Source of the DNA: Talpa occidentalis
Lineage: Eukaryota > Chordata > Mammalia > Eulipotyphla > Talpidae
Assembly (NCBI RefSeq): GCF_014898055.3
Contig: NW_023601433.1
Coordinates: 68,210,767 to 68,274,766 of the forward strand
Reading direction: 5' to 3'
Length of the DNA stretch: 64,000 bases
Below the pieces are notes generated by a model. The model worked only from the letters and a program-made list of their open reading frames with translations, made no database searches and had not been told where the DNA came from. A program made the position numbers and the translations under genes. Every line of letters starts with the position of its first letter. Position 1 is the first letter of the stretch. Shown here in pieces: positions 23,697 through 35,116 of the stretch.

Positions 23697-23962
23697 TTTA
23701 AAAGATTTATTTTTTATTTATACAATAGCTGGGGTACAGGCCAGATGTGCAGGAGGGTGAGAGAATTCACCAGAGACAGAGTGGGCAGCAGAACAGGCAG
23801 ATGGACCGAAAGCACTGCTGAGGAGAGCAGCGGGCAAGACAGGAGAGGTCTGCTGCGCCATGTGGGAATCTCCCTGGCCGTCCGGGAATCGAACCCGCAC
23901 TGCAGAGGCTGCAAACATCTTCTCAGCGCTGTGCTCAAGCGCCTGTGCCACCAGGGAGGCCC
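23697..23962 (-). mobile_element. tRNA-derived SINE (younger-intermediate subfamily), SINE-11
   Basis: Antisense copy from the T-rich tail to 'gtgccaccagggaggccc', with B-box complement 'gggaatcgaacccgc'. Target-site duplication 'tcaactttttatttt' at 23682-23696 against 'tcaactttctatttt' at 23963-23977 (14/15). Confidence 0.95.
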
Positions 23963-23977
23963 TCAACTTTCTATTTT

Positions 23978-25769
23978 AAGGCCCAGAAGACCAACTCTTA
24001 TCAAACTAGTAATAGTTTCTGCAATTTTCCTTCTTCTTTCTCCTACTTTTGGTCTTCTTCTTTACATCCCTCCCAGGCAGCTTCTACCTTTTGCAAATCC
24101 TGCCATCTTTTCCATTATCTATAGGAAAAGTGAGTTCATTGTGATTTCAATGTTTCCAAGGACCTCAGAGGAAAAAAAAAAGACATCAAAGGGAAGAATG
24201 TATGACAATAAATTATATATTTTATCACAAATTTTGCTCTAGGGAAAGAAAGATCCACATGAAACATTTGAGGAAACATGAAACAGAACCTAAAGCCATG
24301 ATTTTTTTACAGTGAAAGGCAATTTTTTTCAAGCTTCAAAGCAAGGGTTCCTTTTGTCATCTGCTTGATAGTTTATCTTTGACAGGATTTAACTTATTAA
24401 TTGTTTAATGCCCTTTAAAATGGCCTGAGCCCATAAGTGTGCTAGTGAAAATGATAAATGTTAGCCTTTAATTGAAAAAATTTTAATATCTGTATGGCAA
24501 AGAATGGTAGACACATTGGATCTTCTATAAAAGTTTTAAAAATAAGTACTTCCATAGTGCTACATTTATATTCAATAATAGGGTGATATGAGAAATGAGC
24601 TAGGGCAGAATCTTCTGGATTGTGTTCTTGTTAAAGTGTCCCTTAGAGCTATGATTCATCAAATCCTTCAATGATGATTATCTTCTAGTTTATATAACTG
24701 TTTCATTAAAGACTTTAACATACACCAATAAAAGGAATGAATTTACCTATTAAAATTTTTAATAATTTTATGTAGTAATAGAGATTTAACTTTTTTTGGC
24801 TTTAGAAAAGTTACTGAATTTTCAGTATCACAATTTCAAAAGATTTCCATAAAATTGTATTAAAAAGAAATTGAAGCCATTGATTTGTGACATAGGCTGA
24901 AGGATTTTGCCATTGTGGTACAATAAGCTATACTTTATTTATGAAAAATTTCTAAGTTTTAATTTCTAAGTTTTATTTCTTTTATAACCCTTGTTGGGGC
25001 ACAGGGGAATATAACCTCACTCCCTCAGTTATTCTGAGGCTAGATGAATAACCAATTAGCATTAACAGATTAGTCAGGAAAAAATACCAAATTTAATGAC
25101 ATATGTCCAGAAAATTTAGGTGACTATAAATTCTAAAGTAAATGGGGACAAACCCAGTATTTATATCCTGTGCTAAGGAGCCTGGGGTGTCAAGGAGAGG
25201 AGGAGTCTCATGTGATGAGGAGGGGATGTGTTCATATGATGAAATCTCACTTCCAGCTGTTTTCCCTGCCTGAAGATAGGTTTCTCCCAATGAAAAGCTT
25301 GTTTCTGGAGATATCTCCAAATGTAGGTAATCTTCATTCTTTAAGCAATGGTAGTATTTTCTCCCGAGGCTCACAGACCTCGACTTACCTTAGTTCCACA
25401 TACCAAAGAGACACATACTAGAAAAGTCCTCCTCCTGACATCTTTGAAAAAGCCTATCTGAACATTCTTGGGAAGACTCATTCTACAGCACTATTTCAGA
25501 TGACTGTCATTTGCTGTTCTAGTTATACCTTAACTTCATGCAAATTGTTTTTGAAAAGTTGTTTTTATAATTTATTATAAATTGAATCATACAGTTAAAA
25601 TAGAGAAGTTTGTTCTTTTAAAGTCTCCATAGTCTCTCATTTGGTAAAATATGAGTAACTACTGCTTAAATATCATTTTATGATTCTGAATTTGTATATA
25701 ACATGGGAGAGGGGAGGAAAATTGGAGGGATGGGCACTAAAATTGCTATTTCTTTTGGGCTAAGATCTT
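23978..25769. other. Unique AT-rich DNA, no feature seen
   Basis: No gene recognised. A small tandem duplication 'aatttctaagtttta' lies near 24947-24976. Frames at 25093-25421 overlap on both strands and are probably chance. Confidence 0.4.
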
Positions 25770-25860
25770 ATTTAATCCTACAATCTAGAAATAAAATGTT
25801 CTTACCTTATTTTACAGACTAGGAAATTGCTCAAGTCCACATAATTAGTCTATAGTACTT
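25770..25860 (-). mobile_element. MIR fragment, antisense
   Basis: 'atttaatcctacaatctaga', 'accttattttacagactagg' and 'aaattgctcaagtccacata' follow the reversed MIR core. Confidence 0.6.
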
Positions 25861-26029
25861 TGTTTAGCAGCCTGAAAGGACTAAAATAAGTTGCTACAAC
25901 AAATTACCATGGACTTGGTGGATTATAAACAATATAAATTCGTTTCTAACAAAAATACTTCAAAATTAGTGACATCAAATGTTGCACTTATACCAGGGAA
26001 ATAACACTGTCTCATATACTTAGAAGAGA

Positions 26030-26225
26030 AAGAGGCAGCATTATATAGTGGTTAAACTAGCAGGGCGTGGAGTCAGACAGAGCTGATTGCTTACTCTACA
26101 TTTCTACCCATAGACTTTTCTGTAAAATGGGATATCAAGGCCTCTAAGGTGCCCATCAGTAATCATGCAAAGTGTCTGGTGTATTATTTGGTAAATAGTA
26201 TGTACTTAACAAATTCTAGCTAATA
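26030..26225 (+). mobile_element. MIR SINE, sense
   Basis: 'gcagcattatatagtggtta' and 'gcgtggagtcagacagagct' mark the MIR 5' tRNA-related head; 'tctgtaaaatgggatatcaa' and 'aaagtgtctggtgtatta' continue the core and 3' part. Nearly full length. Confidence 0.88.
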
Positions 26226-26431
26226 ATTAGCTGCTAAATTTTCATGCAGTATGCACAAAGGATCATAAACTCATCTGGACTTGGTTTTTATGGGAACTTG
26301 GAGAGTTGGTGAGGAAACTCCTTTTTTATCTTCTCAAGGCAGATGGTGGTTTTCTCTCTGCCTGCTGATGGATAGAGGAGCCAGAATTAATGATATCTAA
26401 AGTGGAAGCGTTTGGGAAAAGTAAGATTAAC

Positions 26432-26457
26432 AAATAAATAAATAAATAAATAAATAA
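26432..26457. repeat. (AAAT)n microsatellite
   Basis: Six or more AAAT units without an adjacent SINE head. Confidence 0.9.
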
Positions 26458-26694
26458 CCCTGTGCAAATTTAAATACTTTGGTGACTATGAAATCTTTCA
26501 AAATATGTCTTCCAAGTTGACATATGCTAGTTCACATTTTCTAAGCTTTTCATAATACTCCTCTAATTTTTCTAATGAGCAGTTGAAAGAAAGAAGCAAA
26601 CTCAATTTTACAGGTTGAAAAGCTCAAAGCACAAAATAATTTAGTTGCTTGCTTAACAAAGTAATAGCTAAAAATTATTGAGATTTAATCTTCT

Positions 26695-26860
26695 GAATGT
26701 TTTATATTTATCTTAACTCATATGATCCTCAGAGAAAATATGAGAGTTGGTGCAATCTCATGTCCATTTTAAAGACCAGGAGACTGAGGCCTGGAGCGAT
26801 TATGAAACCTATCTAGGATCATTTAGCTAGGAGGTGGAGATGCCAGGATCCATACTGGAC
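26695..26860 (-). mobile_element. MIR SINE, antisense
   Basis: 'tccattttaaagaccaggag' and 'actgaggcctggagcgatta', then 'ggatcatttagctaggaggt', give the reversed MIR core. Confidence 0.85.
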
Positions 26861-28739
26861 AATATGACTCTAGGTCATATTGCAACATCATAGAAGATTC
26901 TAGAATTTCAACTCTCTTGTGTTCAGAGAGCAGCCGATCACCACAGGTGGGAATTAAGAGCTGCTTCACCCCTGAATCAGAAATGCAAGTTAGAGGCAGT
27001 CTCAACACCCCCCTCCTACCTGCCCCCTCTCACCCTCCCCCTTTCCCACCCCTCTGTACATCTTTGTTTCCTTTTTGTTGTTTTACAAAGATCTGTTTGT
27101 TTGATCTTTCCATAGCTTCATTGTTCCCTCTAAACAGAGATAGGGATGAGGAGGAATCACAATCAAGGCCTTCTGAGGGTGAGAGAGGAAAATGCCAGGG
27201 TGAACTGTCTGACTTCCCCTCACTTGTCAAATGGATATTTCCTCAAATTGCCTCCTGACCTTGCACTTGTTTTTCTTGTGCTTTTCAATCTGATTGACTG
27301 TTTGGATATCAACTGCTAGCACATCTGGGGGAAAGGTTGGTCACTTCTGAATTTTTTTTGGCCATATAATAGCTGAGATCATGGACTAGCCGTACATATG
27401 AAATTAGGCTGACTGAGGATAGGGTAAAAAATATTCTTACACATTGTTATCTTGGCTCATTAAGGACCTAGAGAAGTGCTTCAGGAGAGGGAAATAGATA
27501 CTACAGGAAAGATACTGCAGGAGTCATTCATTTGAGTGAAAAAAGTATTCTTGAGGCTGGAATTAAAGTCAAGGTTTTTGTTCTTTGAAAACCTTACTAT
27601 TGTCCTTTTCTAACTTTAAAAGAATAATATCTTCTCTTTCAGATTAAATTTTGATGGTGGCAGGTTTGTTTTCCACAGAATTTCAGCCAGTTCTGGCAGC
27701 AATGCACACAGTTTAGCCATTTCTCCCTTGTGCCACTGTGCAATACACAACCCTGCAGTGTGTGATAGGTGAGAGCAGGAAGCATTCCCTAAGGAAGAGG
27801 CTGACTGGGAGAGACAAATGGGTCCCAAGGTGCAAAGTATGACATGAGCAGGAGTAAGTACCTGAAGAATAAGAGGGAGTTCAGAGATGTGTGGGAGGGG
27901 CCTGGAAGTGCTTCCTGTGGGTATGCTCTGGTATTCAACAGTTGGGCAACAAGGTGTGTATGTGTGTGTGTCAGGACTCTGGAAAGAGATGAACAGGAAA
28001 GGCCTTTTGTGCGCAGCAGCTACTTTACTTCCTAGTGCCGTGGGCAACAAAGAGAGAGTTCCAGACCCTACCCCTTGGGATAGCTATGATAGCAGATTTG
28101 CTTGAGAGACTTCCCATTAGCATTTTGGGAAGAAGAGGCTAAGGGGGAGAAGGCTACCCAGAGAAGGCTAGGAGGGACCTATTGCCATTATCTTGGTAAG
28201 GGTAATGAGATCCTGAGGTGAGACAGTGGGAAGTATAAGGCCCAGAGAGCAGAAGCGCTCCACAGAGGTTATTTGTTTTTAGTAAATTGTCTGACAAGCA
28301 ACTTCTTTTCAAACTATCAGGAGATCAAATACCTATAAAATCAGATCATACCATATAGCTGACCATGTTCCTTTTGGGGACCCTCAAGCTGCACAGCATT
28401 TAGGAGAAGATAGCAGGAAAGGCTTGAAGTTGTTTTCCCCCTTCTTCTTTAAAGGGAGCCAAGAAAAAGAAGTGCAGTCTGCTTCTGGAGAAAATCAGGT
28501 CAAGTTTTGTTTCCCATTTGGATGTTCTGTGTAGAAATGCATATCACGATGCCCAGAATTCCTTCATGACCACTCCCTCTGTCAAGAGCATGGAGGGTGT
28601 TCTCAGGCTGGGCTTCCACAGATCTGCCTCAGAAGAGAAAGCCAAATTATTCCTATTTTTGGCTTTGTGCTTAGGAAAAGGGGACAAATTGCTTGTTTTA
28701 AAGGCTTTCTGGGACATTAAACAAGTGTTGTGTGTTTGC
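26861..28739. other. Unique DNA, no supported gene
   Basis: Mixed-composition stretch holding the longest non-repeat frame of the window (27616-28050, minus strand, 144 codons), with no recognisable domain. It also has a short (TG)n at 27956-27972. I see no promoter island or paired splice sites that make an exon persuasive. Confidence 0.4.
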
Positions 28740-28766
28740 TTTTTTTTTTTTTTTTTTTTTTTTTTT
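28740..28766. repeat. Poly-T run of 27
   Basis: Uninterrupted T homopolymer with no LINE or SINE body attached on either side. Confidence 0.95.
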
Positions 28767-28945
28767 AGGGGGAGATTTAAAAAAAGAAAACAACCCAGTA
28801 GACTTTCCAGTTTCACTCTCTTTGAATAAAATTTTTTTTCTCTCATGTGCTCATTCTTAGACATTGTTCTCTTAATTTTTCTAGTTCTCTGCTATAATCT
28901 GCAGGACTTAAGTTGTTACTTTGGCTGTAGTTTCCCTGGGCAGTT

Positions 28946-28947
28946 CG

Positions 28948-28994
<47 letters not shown>
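28946..28994. repeat. (TG)n microsatellite
   Basis: About 24 GT units with one interruption ('gtttgt'). Confidence 0.95.
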
Positions 28995-28995
<1 letters not shown>

Positions 28996-29118
28996 TATGT
29001 GGGAATGTATTTTTCCAAGAAAATTTCCTCTGCTAAGTTCTGGAAAACAGTAGTTGATTAAACTAGGCTCTCCTTAGCTATGAATGACTGAAAGATCATT
29101 AACTGCCAGAAGTTGCAG

Positions 29119-29620
29119 GGTTGTTGTTTTTTTCCCTTTTATTTATATATTTTTTACCTCATTGTTCATTTTTAAACATTGTTTGCTTCCCCAACCACCC
29201 CTCCTCCCCGCCCTTTCAGGTGTAGTCCCCACAGAATTTCCTTCATCAATGTACCTGTGCACCATCATCACTGCCCCATATGCTCCTCCCACCTCCCTCT
29301 GATCCCTCTCCCTCCTCCTCCCCTGCAGGATATCTCTAGTTTATAAGTGTCTGTTTGTTTTTGTTTTGTTCTGTTGTGTTTTGCATTGTCATTATTTTTT
29401 TCCCCTGATGTCTTATTTGGTTCCCCTATATTCCTCCTATAAGTGAAACCATCCAATATTTCTTTTTCCTTCTGACTTATTTCACTGAGTATAATTCTTT
29501 CTAACTCCACCCATGTTGCTGTGAATGGCATGAGTTTTTCTTTTTTGATTGCTGAATAGTTTTCCATTGTGTATGTGTACTGCATCTTCTTGATCAAGTC
29601 ATTTATTTTTGGGCATTTGG
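29119..29620 (-). mobile_element. Young 5'-truncated L1, antisense, with TSD
   Basis: Antisense L1 3' UTR and ORF2 C-terminus: 'cattgttcatttttaaacat' near the 3' end, then 'tgatgtcttatttggttccc' and 'aagtgaaaccatccaatatt'. It stops abruptly at 'gggcatttgg'. Target-site duplication 'gaagttgcag' at 29109-29118 and 29621-29630. Confidence 0.93.
29268..29597 (-). pseudogene. L1 ORF2 C-terminal fragment
   Basis: A 109-codon open frame with 'YTMENYSAIKK' at residues 9-19, the hallmark of the L1 ORF2p C-terminus. The reverse transcriptase and endonuclease domains are absent because the insertion is 5'-truncated, so no active protein is possible. The frame continues past the normal ORF2 stop into 3' UTR-like sequence. 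Confidence 0.85.
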
Positions 29621-29648
29621 GAAGTTGCAGTTTGAAAAGAGGATTCCT

Positions 29649-29905
29649 GGGCCTCCCTGGTGGTGCAAAGGATGAAGTCTTGGCACTGTGAAGTTATCTG
29701 CAGCCACTGCAGCACAAGTTCGATCCCCAGCCAGGGAGCTGACCCACATGGTGCAGCAGACCTCTCCTGTCTAGCCTGCCCCTTAGCAGTGTATTTCGGT
29801 CGATCTGCCTGTTCTGGCCCACTCTATCTCTGGTGAGTCCTCTCACCAACCCCCCACACCTCTGGCCTATACCCCAGCTCTTGTGTGCATAAAAAAATAC
29901 ATCTT
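29649..29905 (+). mobile_element. tRNA-derived SINE (older subfamily), SINE-12, first of a doublet
   Basis: Head 'gggcctccctggtggtgcaa', B box 'gttcgatcccc', short tail 'gtgcataaaaaaatacatct'. Outer target-site duplication 'aaaagaggattcct' at 29635-29648 is matched only after the next SINE. Confidence 0.95.
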
Positions 29906-29907
29906 CA

Positions 29908-30169
29908 GGGCCTCCCTGGTGGCGCAAGTGGTTAAGACAGCCGCAGCCACCACAGCACAAGTTTGATCCCCGGCCGGCCAGGGAGCACCCCACATGAAGC
30001 AGAAGACCTCTCATGACTCACCCGCTGCTCCTCTCAGCAGTGTATTTCAGTAGGTCCACCTGTTCTGCTTCCCACTCTGTCTCTGGTGAATCCTCTCACC
30101 CCCAACACCTCTGGTCCGTACCCCACTCTTGTATGTATAAATAAATAAATCTTAAAAAAAATAAATAAA
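29908..30169 (+). mobile_element. tRNA-derived SINE (older subfamily), SINE-13, second of a doublet
   Basis: Head 'gggcctccctggtggcgcaa' begins two bases after the SINE-12 tail. Tail (AAAT)n and A-run to about 30167; right copy of the outer duplication at 30168-30181. The tRNA-related head is shorter than in SINE-12 (missing bases after 'gttaag'). Confidence 0.95.
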
Positions 30170-30181
30170 AAGAGGATTCCT

Positions 30182-31099
30182 GCTAGCCACAGCCTTTCTT
30201 CTGGGTAGTTTTTGATGTAGTCTAACAAAGTCAAAAAGGAAACATTTCAAGTAGTGTGAGACAGGATAATCTGAGGGCAAATTTTATAAGAAAAGATCAG
30301 TGTTGTCTTGAAATCTGACCTCATAATCACTTCAACAGGTACTGATTTTTATTCTACTTTTTTTCTACCTTCAGGTTTTCTAAAAGCTCCACATGCTTTT
30401 CCATAATGTTCCTTGCCATGCTACTAGCATGGAGAGGTGGAAAAGGGAACAACGACTGTGTACTAGCAGATGTGAGAGTCAGGGGTTTCTGAGTGAAGGA
30501 CACAGTGAAGGTAACTACATGCTGTTTTCATTTCCTCTTGTTTTAAAATACAAGTTTTGATGTGAAAGTATTACTTTTACCTCCAGAGAAATATTGTGCC
30601 TATATCACAACTACAAATAAAAGTAGTACATATATTATCTATTTTAGTTCAGCTTTCTATTTTGAAAGCAAATTGTCTTCATTAATGTCTTCAACCTTGA
30701 TTGTAGCCCTTTTGTGCCTGGGACCATTCTGGAGAGTTGTTAACTGAGTTGCACTTTTTTGCCTGTGTCAGTGGATTAATAAGAAATAACTCTGCAAATT
30801 TCATGGTCACATTTACTGTATGGAGATTGTTAAAAATGGGCTTCATTACATTACTTGATATTCTGTTTATGGGAATCCTTAAGAGGCTTAATATAAAGAA
30901 AGAATAGTTGTGCTTTCCTTGAGTAAATGGTTTGGTTTTTTAATAGAGGTATCATATTTTGTTTGGACTTTGCACAGACTGCTAGAAAACTTAAAGTATC
31001 CCTGTGGTTCAGCCTAAGGTAGTATAGTGCGTTTCATGTACAGGCCTAATTCCTGTCCCCATTTTCATCCCTATTCTTTCTTTTGTACTCCTAATTCCT
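30182..31099. other. Unique AT-rich DNA, no feature seen
   Basis: No repeat or gene recognised. Confidence 0.4.
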
Positions 31100-31300
31100 G
31101 TTGTTTTGAGATATAGTATGCATCTTTCAAAATTATCTTAAATTATTTTCCCCCATTTTTACTGAGTAATAATTCAATCAGTTATTGTCTAGGTTTAAGG
31201 CATACCACATAAAGCTTTGAATTCCATATATAATGAAGTGATTACCACAATAAGTTCAGCTAAAATCCATTTTATCATAGTCATTTAATAAACAGAAAAT
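31100..31300 (-). mobile_element. Old L1 3' UTR fragment, antisense
   Basis: 'gtctaggtttaaggcatacc' and 'tgaagtgattaccacaataa' with 'gttcagctaaaatccat' match the antisense end of old L1 elements. Confidence 0.7.
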
Positions 31301-31424
31301 AAAGAAAAATGGAAAAAAAAATCTCCTTGTGATGAGAACTCTTAGTATTTATGTCCTAACCACTGTCCTCGATATCATACTGCTGTATTAGTAGAGTTAT
31401 CTTAATTCTTTTGGAGTAAGAAGA

Positions 31425-31680
31425 GCAGTTCAAGAACATGGGATCTGGAGCCAAGTGTCTCATTTCAAATCCCCATTTTACCTCTTACTGACTTTACTTG
31501 GGCAAGTTGTTTAATGTCACTAAAACTCAGATTCCTCAGCTTCAAAATGGGGATGGTAGGTTTTATTTCATACAGTTTTGTGAGGATTAAAGGAGAAAAG
31601 CTGTGTACAATGCTGAGCATAGTGCCTGGCATATGGAGGGCACATTCATGTCATTATTGTCGCTACTAACAGTGTTTTAT
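31425..31680 (+). mobile_element. MIR SINE, sense, nearly full length
   Basis: 'agaacatgggatctggagcc', 'cttgggcaagttgtttaatg', 'cctcagcttcaaaatgggga', 'gttttgtgaggattaaagga' and 'gcatagtgcctggcatatgg' run in order along the MIR consensus. Confidence 0.93.
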
Positions 31681-33579
31681 GTTGATATTATTAGAAAACA
31701 TGATACAAACATGCACATATATAAAAAATATGAACATATACTTTAGAAAGTTAAAATGTTTTGCCTCTTCTATGTTTATTTGAAATTCAGATGCCTTGAT
31801 ATATTTCAGGAAATACATTTTCTTCAAGTGGTAACAACTCAAATCAAGGCAAAAGATTATAATTGATAATAAACATCAGCCATGGGTGTTTCCATATGTG
31901 ACTCCCTTACTGCACGTAAGTTTGTGTTCTGTCATTTGGCTGGTATGTCTTTTTAGTTAGTAGTTCTAGCTGTGTTACTAAAATAAAATTCAGGGAATTA
32001 TGCTTTCTTGCAATTTAAATGAAATACTGCACAGATAATTTCAGAAAGGAATTTTCCAAACAGCAAGAGATAGTTCTTAGTGACATGAAAAACCAGAAAC
32101 AAAGACCAATCTAATTCTGAAAGCATAGCCATGTGCTGAGAGCACCATTTCATTGTTAAGGATATAGATTTAATTTAATGTGACAATCTGGCATGAGAAT
32201 TGTACCCTGGTCTTCTTTTTTTCCAAATAGTCCTGTAAATATGAAAATGCAATCTAATAGGAAAAGATTAAATTTGCTAGATTCTACTTGCAGGGTGCTG
32301 TTGTTAATATGAAAGCAGTAAATGAACAGAATAGATTAAGGAAAATGGCAATGACAGTTATATGATATAATAAGCACAGCTAACACATAACTAATGAGAA
32401 TCTTATGTGCACAATAAAATAGCACTCTGTATACCTAGCTTATTGTCTCTTATATACCATTTCCATCTGTCATATTTACCAAAGAAATATAATAACTATC
32501 TTTACCAAAGGGAATTTTCATTATAATAGGGTTTTATTTTCTTCAATAATGTCTAGAAAATCTTTTGCAAATTTTCTTTAAAATGTTTAAAGATAGCCAA
32601 TTTACTTTGAAGGGAATATGGCTATAAAATAATTCTTAGTGACTTATAGCCAAGTATTTAAAAATTCTTTTCTTTGTAAGAAAATGATGACACCTGACAA
32701 ATTACTACACACAAAAAATTAAACTGAAGGTTTAGATCATTTATATTCCTAATGGATTTAGTTTTTGAATTACATAGCTTATTTAGTTCTCATTGTGCTT
32801 TTTAAACAATAAAATATATATTAATTTCAATAACACAATCAGTAACTTTCCATCTAAATTTCATTTGATGATATAGAACTCCAAATACTGACTTAAAAAT
32901 ATAAATTATAGATTTGAGGTCCAGTGACATTTCCCCCCTTCTTTTCTTTAGTCTTGTGCAATGACTTCTAAAGAAACATTTAGGGAATCTTTGATCACAT
33001 ATTTCAAATCCTCAGCCCAACACAGACCAGCATAATGCTTAAGATGTGCTGGTCCCTTTAATGTGTGGACATTAACATTCTTATGTTGCCTACTTAGTGG
33101 TTATCATGTCGCCATGGACAGTTCTGCTCATTCCATTGCCCTCACATTTTTCATCTGTTCCTACAAGAGTACCTCTTATGTTATCACAATGGTGCTCATC
33201 AAACATCTGAATCACACTTAAAAAACCATGGTCAAGGATGAGACACAGAACATCGCTGATGTGTGTTTCAAGGATCTTTCTTTCATCTTATTTATTTCCA
33301 TACTAAGTATTACTGTTGCAACTTTTAGACAGTAAGACCATAGCATAAGCAGAATTAATGAATTTCTGAAGCTATCAGGAGCATTCAAAACAGAAGTTTA
33401 CTTTCCAGAACTTTAGTCATTTATTTTAAAATTTAAGTGTTTTGACTTTCAGACAATTCTGTGACAAGTTGTCTTGATTTATAAAATTGATTTTTCCCTC
33501 TGAAGTTTATTTAAATTACACTGAGGTACAACCTTACATTTGAACGAAGTAAAGTTTTATGGACTATCCATTATTGTTC
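31681..33579. other. Long unique AT-rich stretch
   Basis: Nearly 1.9 kb with no recent repeat insertion and no gene. Possible polyadenylation hexamers occur by chance in this AT-rich DNA. Confidence 0.4.
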
Positions 33580-33700
33580 AATATTTACGTGCATTAATTC
33601 AATTTAATTCTTATAGCATCCCTCACATGCAAATGTTGCTGTCATCACTTTAAAGATTGAAAGAAAAAACAGATACAAAGATATTGCTATAGATCCATCT
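33580..33700 (-). mobile_element. Possible MIR fragment, antisense
   Basis: 'gcattaattcaatttaattc' with 'ttatagcatccctcacatgc' and 'actttaaagattgaaagaaa' faintly follows reversed MIR. Weak. Confidence 0.35.
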
Positions 33701-34539
33701 GTCTGAATGAGATTTTGGATCATTATTACAAAAGTAAGGGGTGGAGGATATTATCCATTGTTAACTGTTGTGGACTATTTTCGTATTTTACTGTAAATTT
33801 TGTGTACGTACCAGCAATTGTAGTTAAACATATGCAAGGTATAATGAAAAGTGTGAAAAAGTCTTTCTTGCTCTAGAATATGCAGACTTCTTTTCATGGA
33901 GTATCAAGTATTCAAAGACTTGGACGAAATATACTGTTTTCATATTAAAGTAACCTTGATGTGGTGCAGTTAACCAAAATGCATTCATGTTTATGCAATG
34001 CTTTAAAATAAAACCAAAAACCTTTGATGTATGAGAGGTTGTAGTGATGTCCCAGTTTCTAGGTGTAGAGCTTTGTTCTCCTCTGGTACTGAAGCCCATG
34101 ATGAAAAGTTTGAGGAATACTGAGGTGCGCTCTTTAATTTTTGCTTTTTCCCCAGTTTTTACCAAGTCACTTCATGGTAGTCTTTCAAAGTTTACATGAG
34201 TTTACTTTTTAGAATAATCAACTTTGTAAAATGAATTACTCTCCCTGGGAGGATGCAGAGCCAATATATGAAGAAGAAAAAAAAAAAGCAACATATACAC
34301 ACAAAACTATCTAAAGAACAAAAGAAAGTAATGTAATAAAGTATCTCTACATCAAAGCCAGTCAGCTGTGTGGTGACTTCAGCAACAAGAACAAGAAATG
34401 CTTGATCTCTGTGCACCTACCAGTAGAAACACCAGCACCCTGGAATTTTGGAACATCTTTATCTCTGTCCATGTCCCCGAGGGCTCACATGATTTCTTTG
34501 ATGGTCATTAAAAATGTTCCATAACAGCTACAGGTAAGG
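33701..34539. other. Unique DNA, no feature seen
   Basis: The 113-codon minus-strand frame 33824-34165 has no recognisable domain. No repeat recognised. Confidence 0.4.
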
Positions 34540-34810
34540 CTCTCTTCAGCATTCTGTGGCCTTAATCTACCTCTTCTCGCTGCCGGGGCTGACCCTGGCA
34601 TATGTCTCTGAATCTCGCCATGGCTCTTCCCCTAACATTACTTCTCAGTGGGACACGGTATCTTCCCAGGGTCCCCTCTGTCACACCCAGCACTTTCTCT
34701 GTCATTGCCTACTTGCACTTATTGAAATTGCCCATTTAATTGTCATCTTTCCTGCCAGACAGAAACCTCATGAAGTCAGAGTTTGTTGCTGCCTTTCCCA
34801 CCAAAAAAGA
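34540..34810 (+). mobile_element. L2 LINE 3' fragment, sense
   Basis: 'cacccagcactttctctgtc', then 'tttaattgtcatctttcctg', 'ccagacagaaacctcatgaa' and 'gtcagagtttgttgctgcct' follow the L2 3' end. Explains the 91-codon frame starting at 34556. Confidence 0.55.
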
Positions 34811-34834
34811 AAGATGCTTAAAAATACTTGATGA

Positions 34835-35101
34835 GGGCCTCCCTGGTGGCACAGGTGTTGAGCGCAGTGCTATGAAGCTGTCCATAGCCTCTACAGTGCT
34901 GGTTTGATCCCTGCCAGCCTCGGAGCAACCCACATGGCAAACAGATCTCCTGTCTCGCCCACTGCTCAGTCTGCCTATTCTGTTCCCCACTCTGTCTCTG
35001 GTATATCCTCTCATGCTCCCGTGCATCTGGCCTGTACCCCTGCTCTTGTATAAATTTAAAAAAAAAAACAACTTAAAAAAAATCTTAAAAAATAAATTAA
35101 A
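34835..35101 (+). mobile_element. tRNA-derived SINE, SINE-14
   Basis: Head 'gggcctccctggtggcacag', 'ggtttgatccc' B-box-like, body shortened by a deletion at 'cccactgctcagtctgccta', long impure A tail. Perfect 15-bp target-site duplication 'aaaaatacttgatga' at 34820-34834 and 35102-35116. Confidence 0.95.
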
Positions 35102-35116
35102 AAAAATACTTGATGA

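Noticed and set aside
23745..24242. 165-codon plus-strand ORF
   Set aside because: The first half is the complement of SINE-11; the rest is unrelated flank.
27616..28050. 144-codon minus-strand ORF outside repeats, the longest of that kind
   Set aside because: No recognisable domain, composition of random GC-balanced DNA, competing frames on the other strand, and no promoter or splice context.
28518..28864. ORFs of about 105 codons on both strands
   Set aside because: Extended through the 27-bp poly-T, which codes poly-Phe or poly-Lys; not a real protein.
28946..28994. CRISPR-like or minisatellite array
   Set aside because: Simple (TG)n; no spacers. All other tandem repeats here are microsatellites or two- to three-copy duplications.
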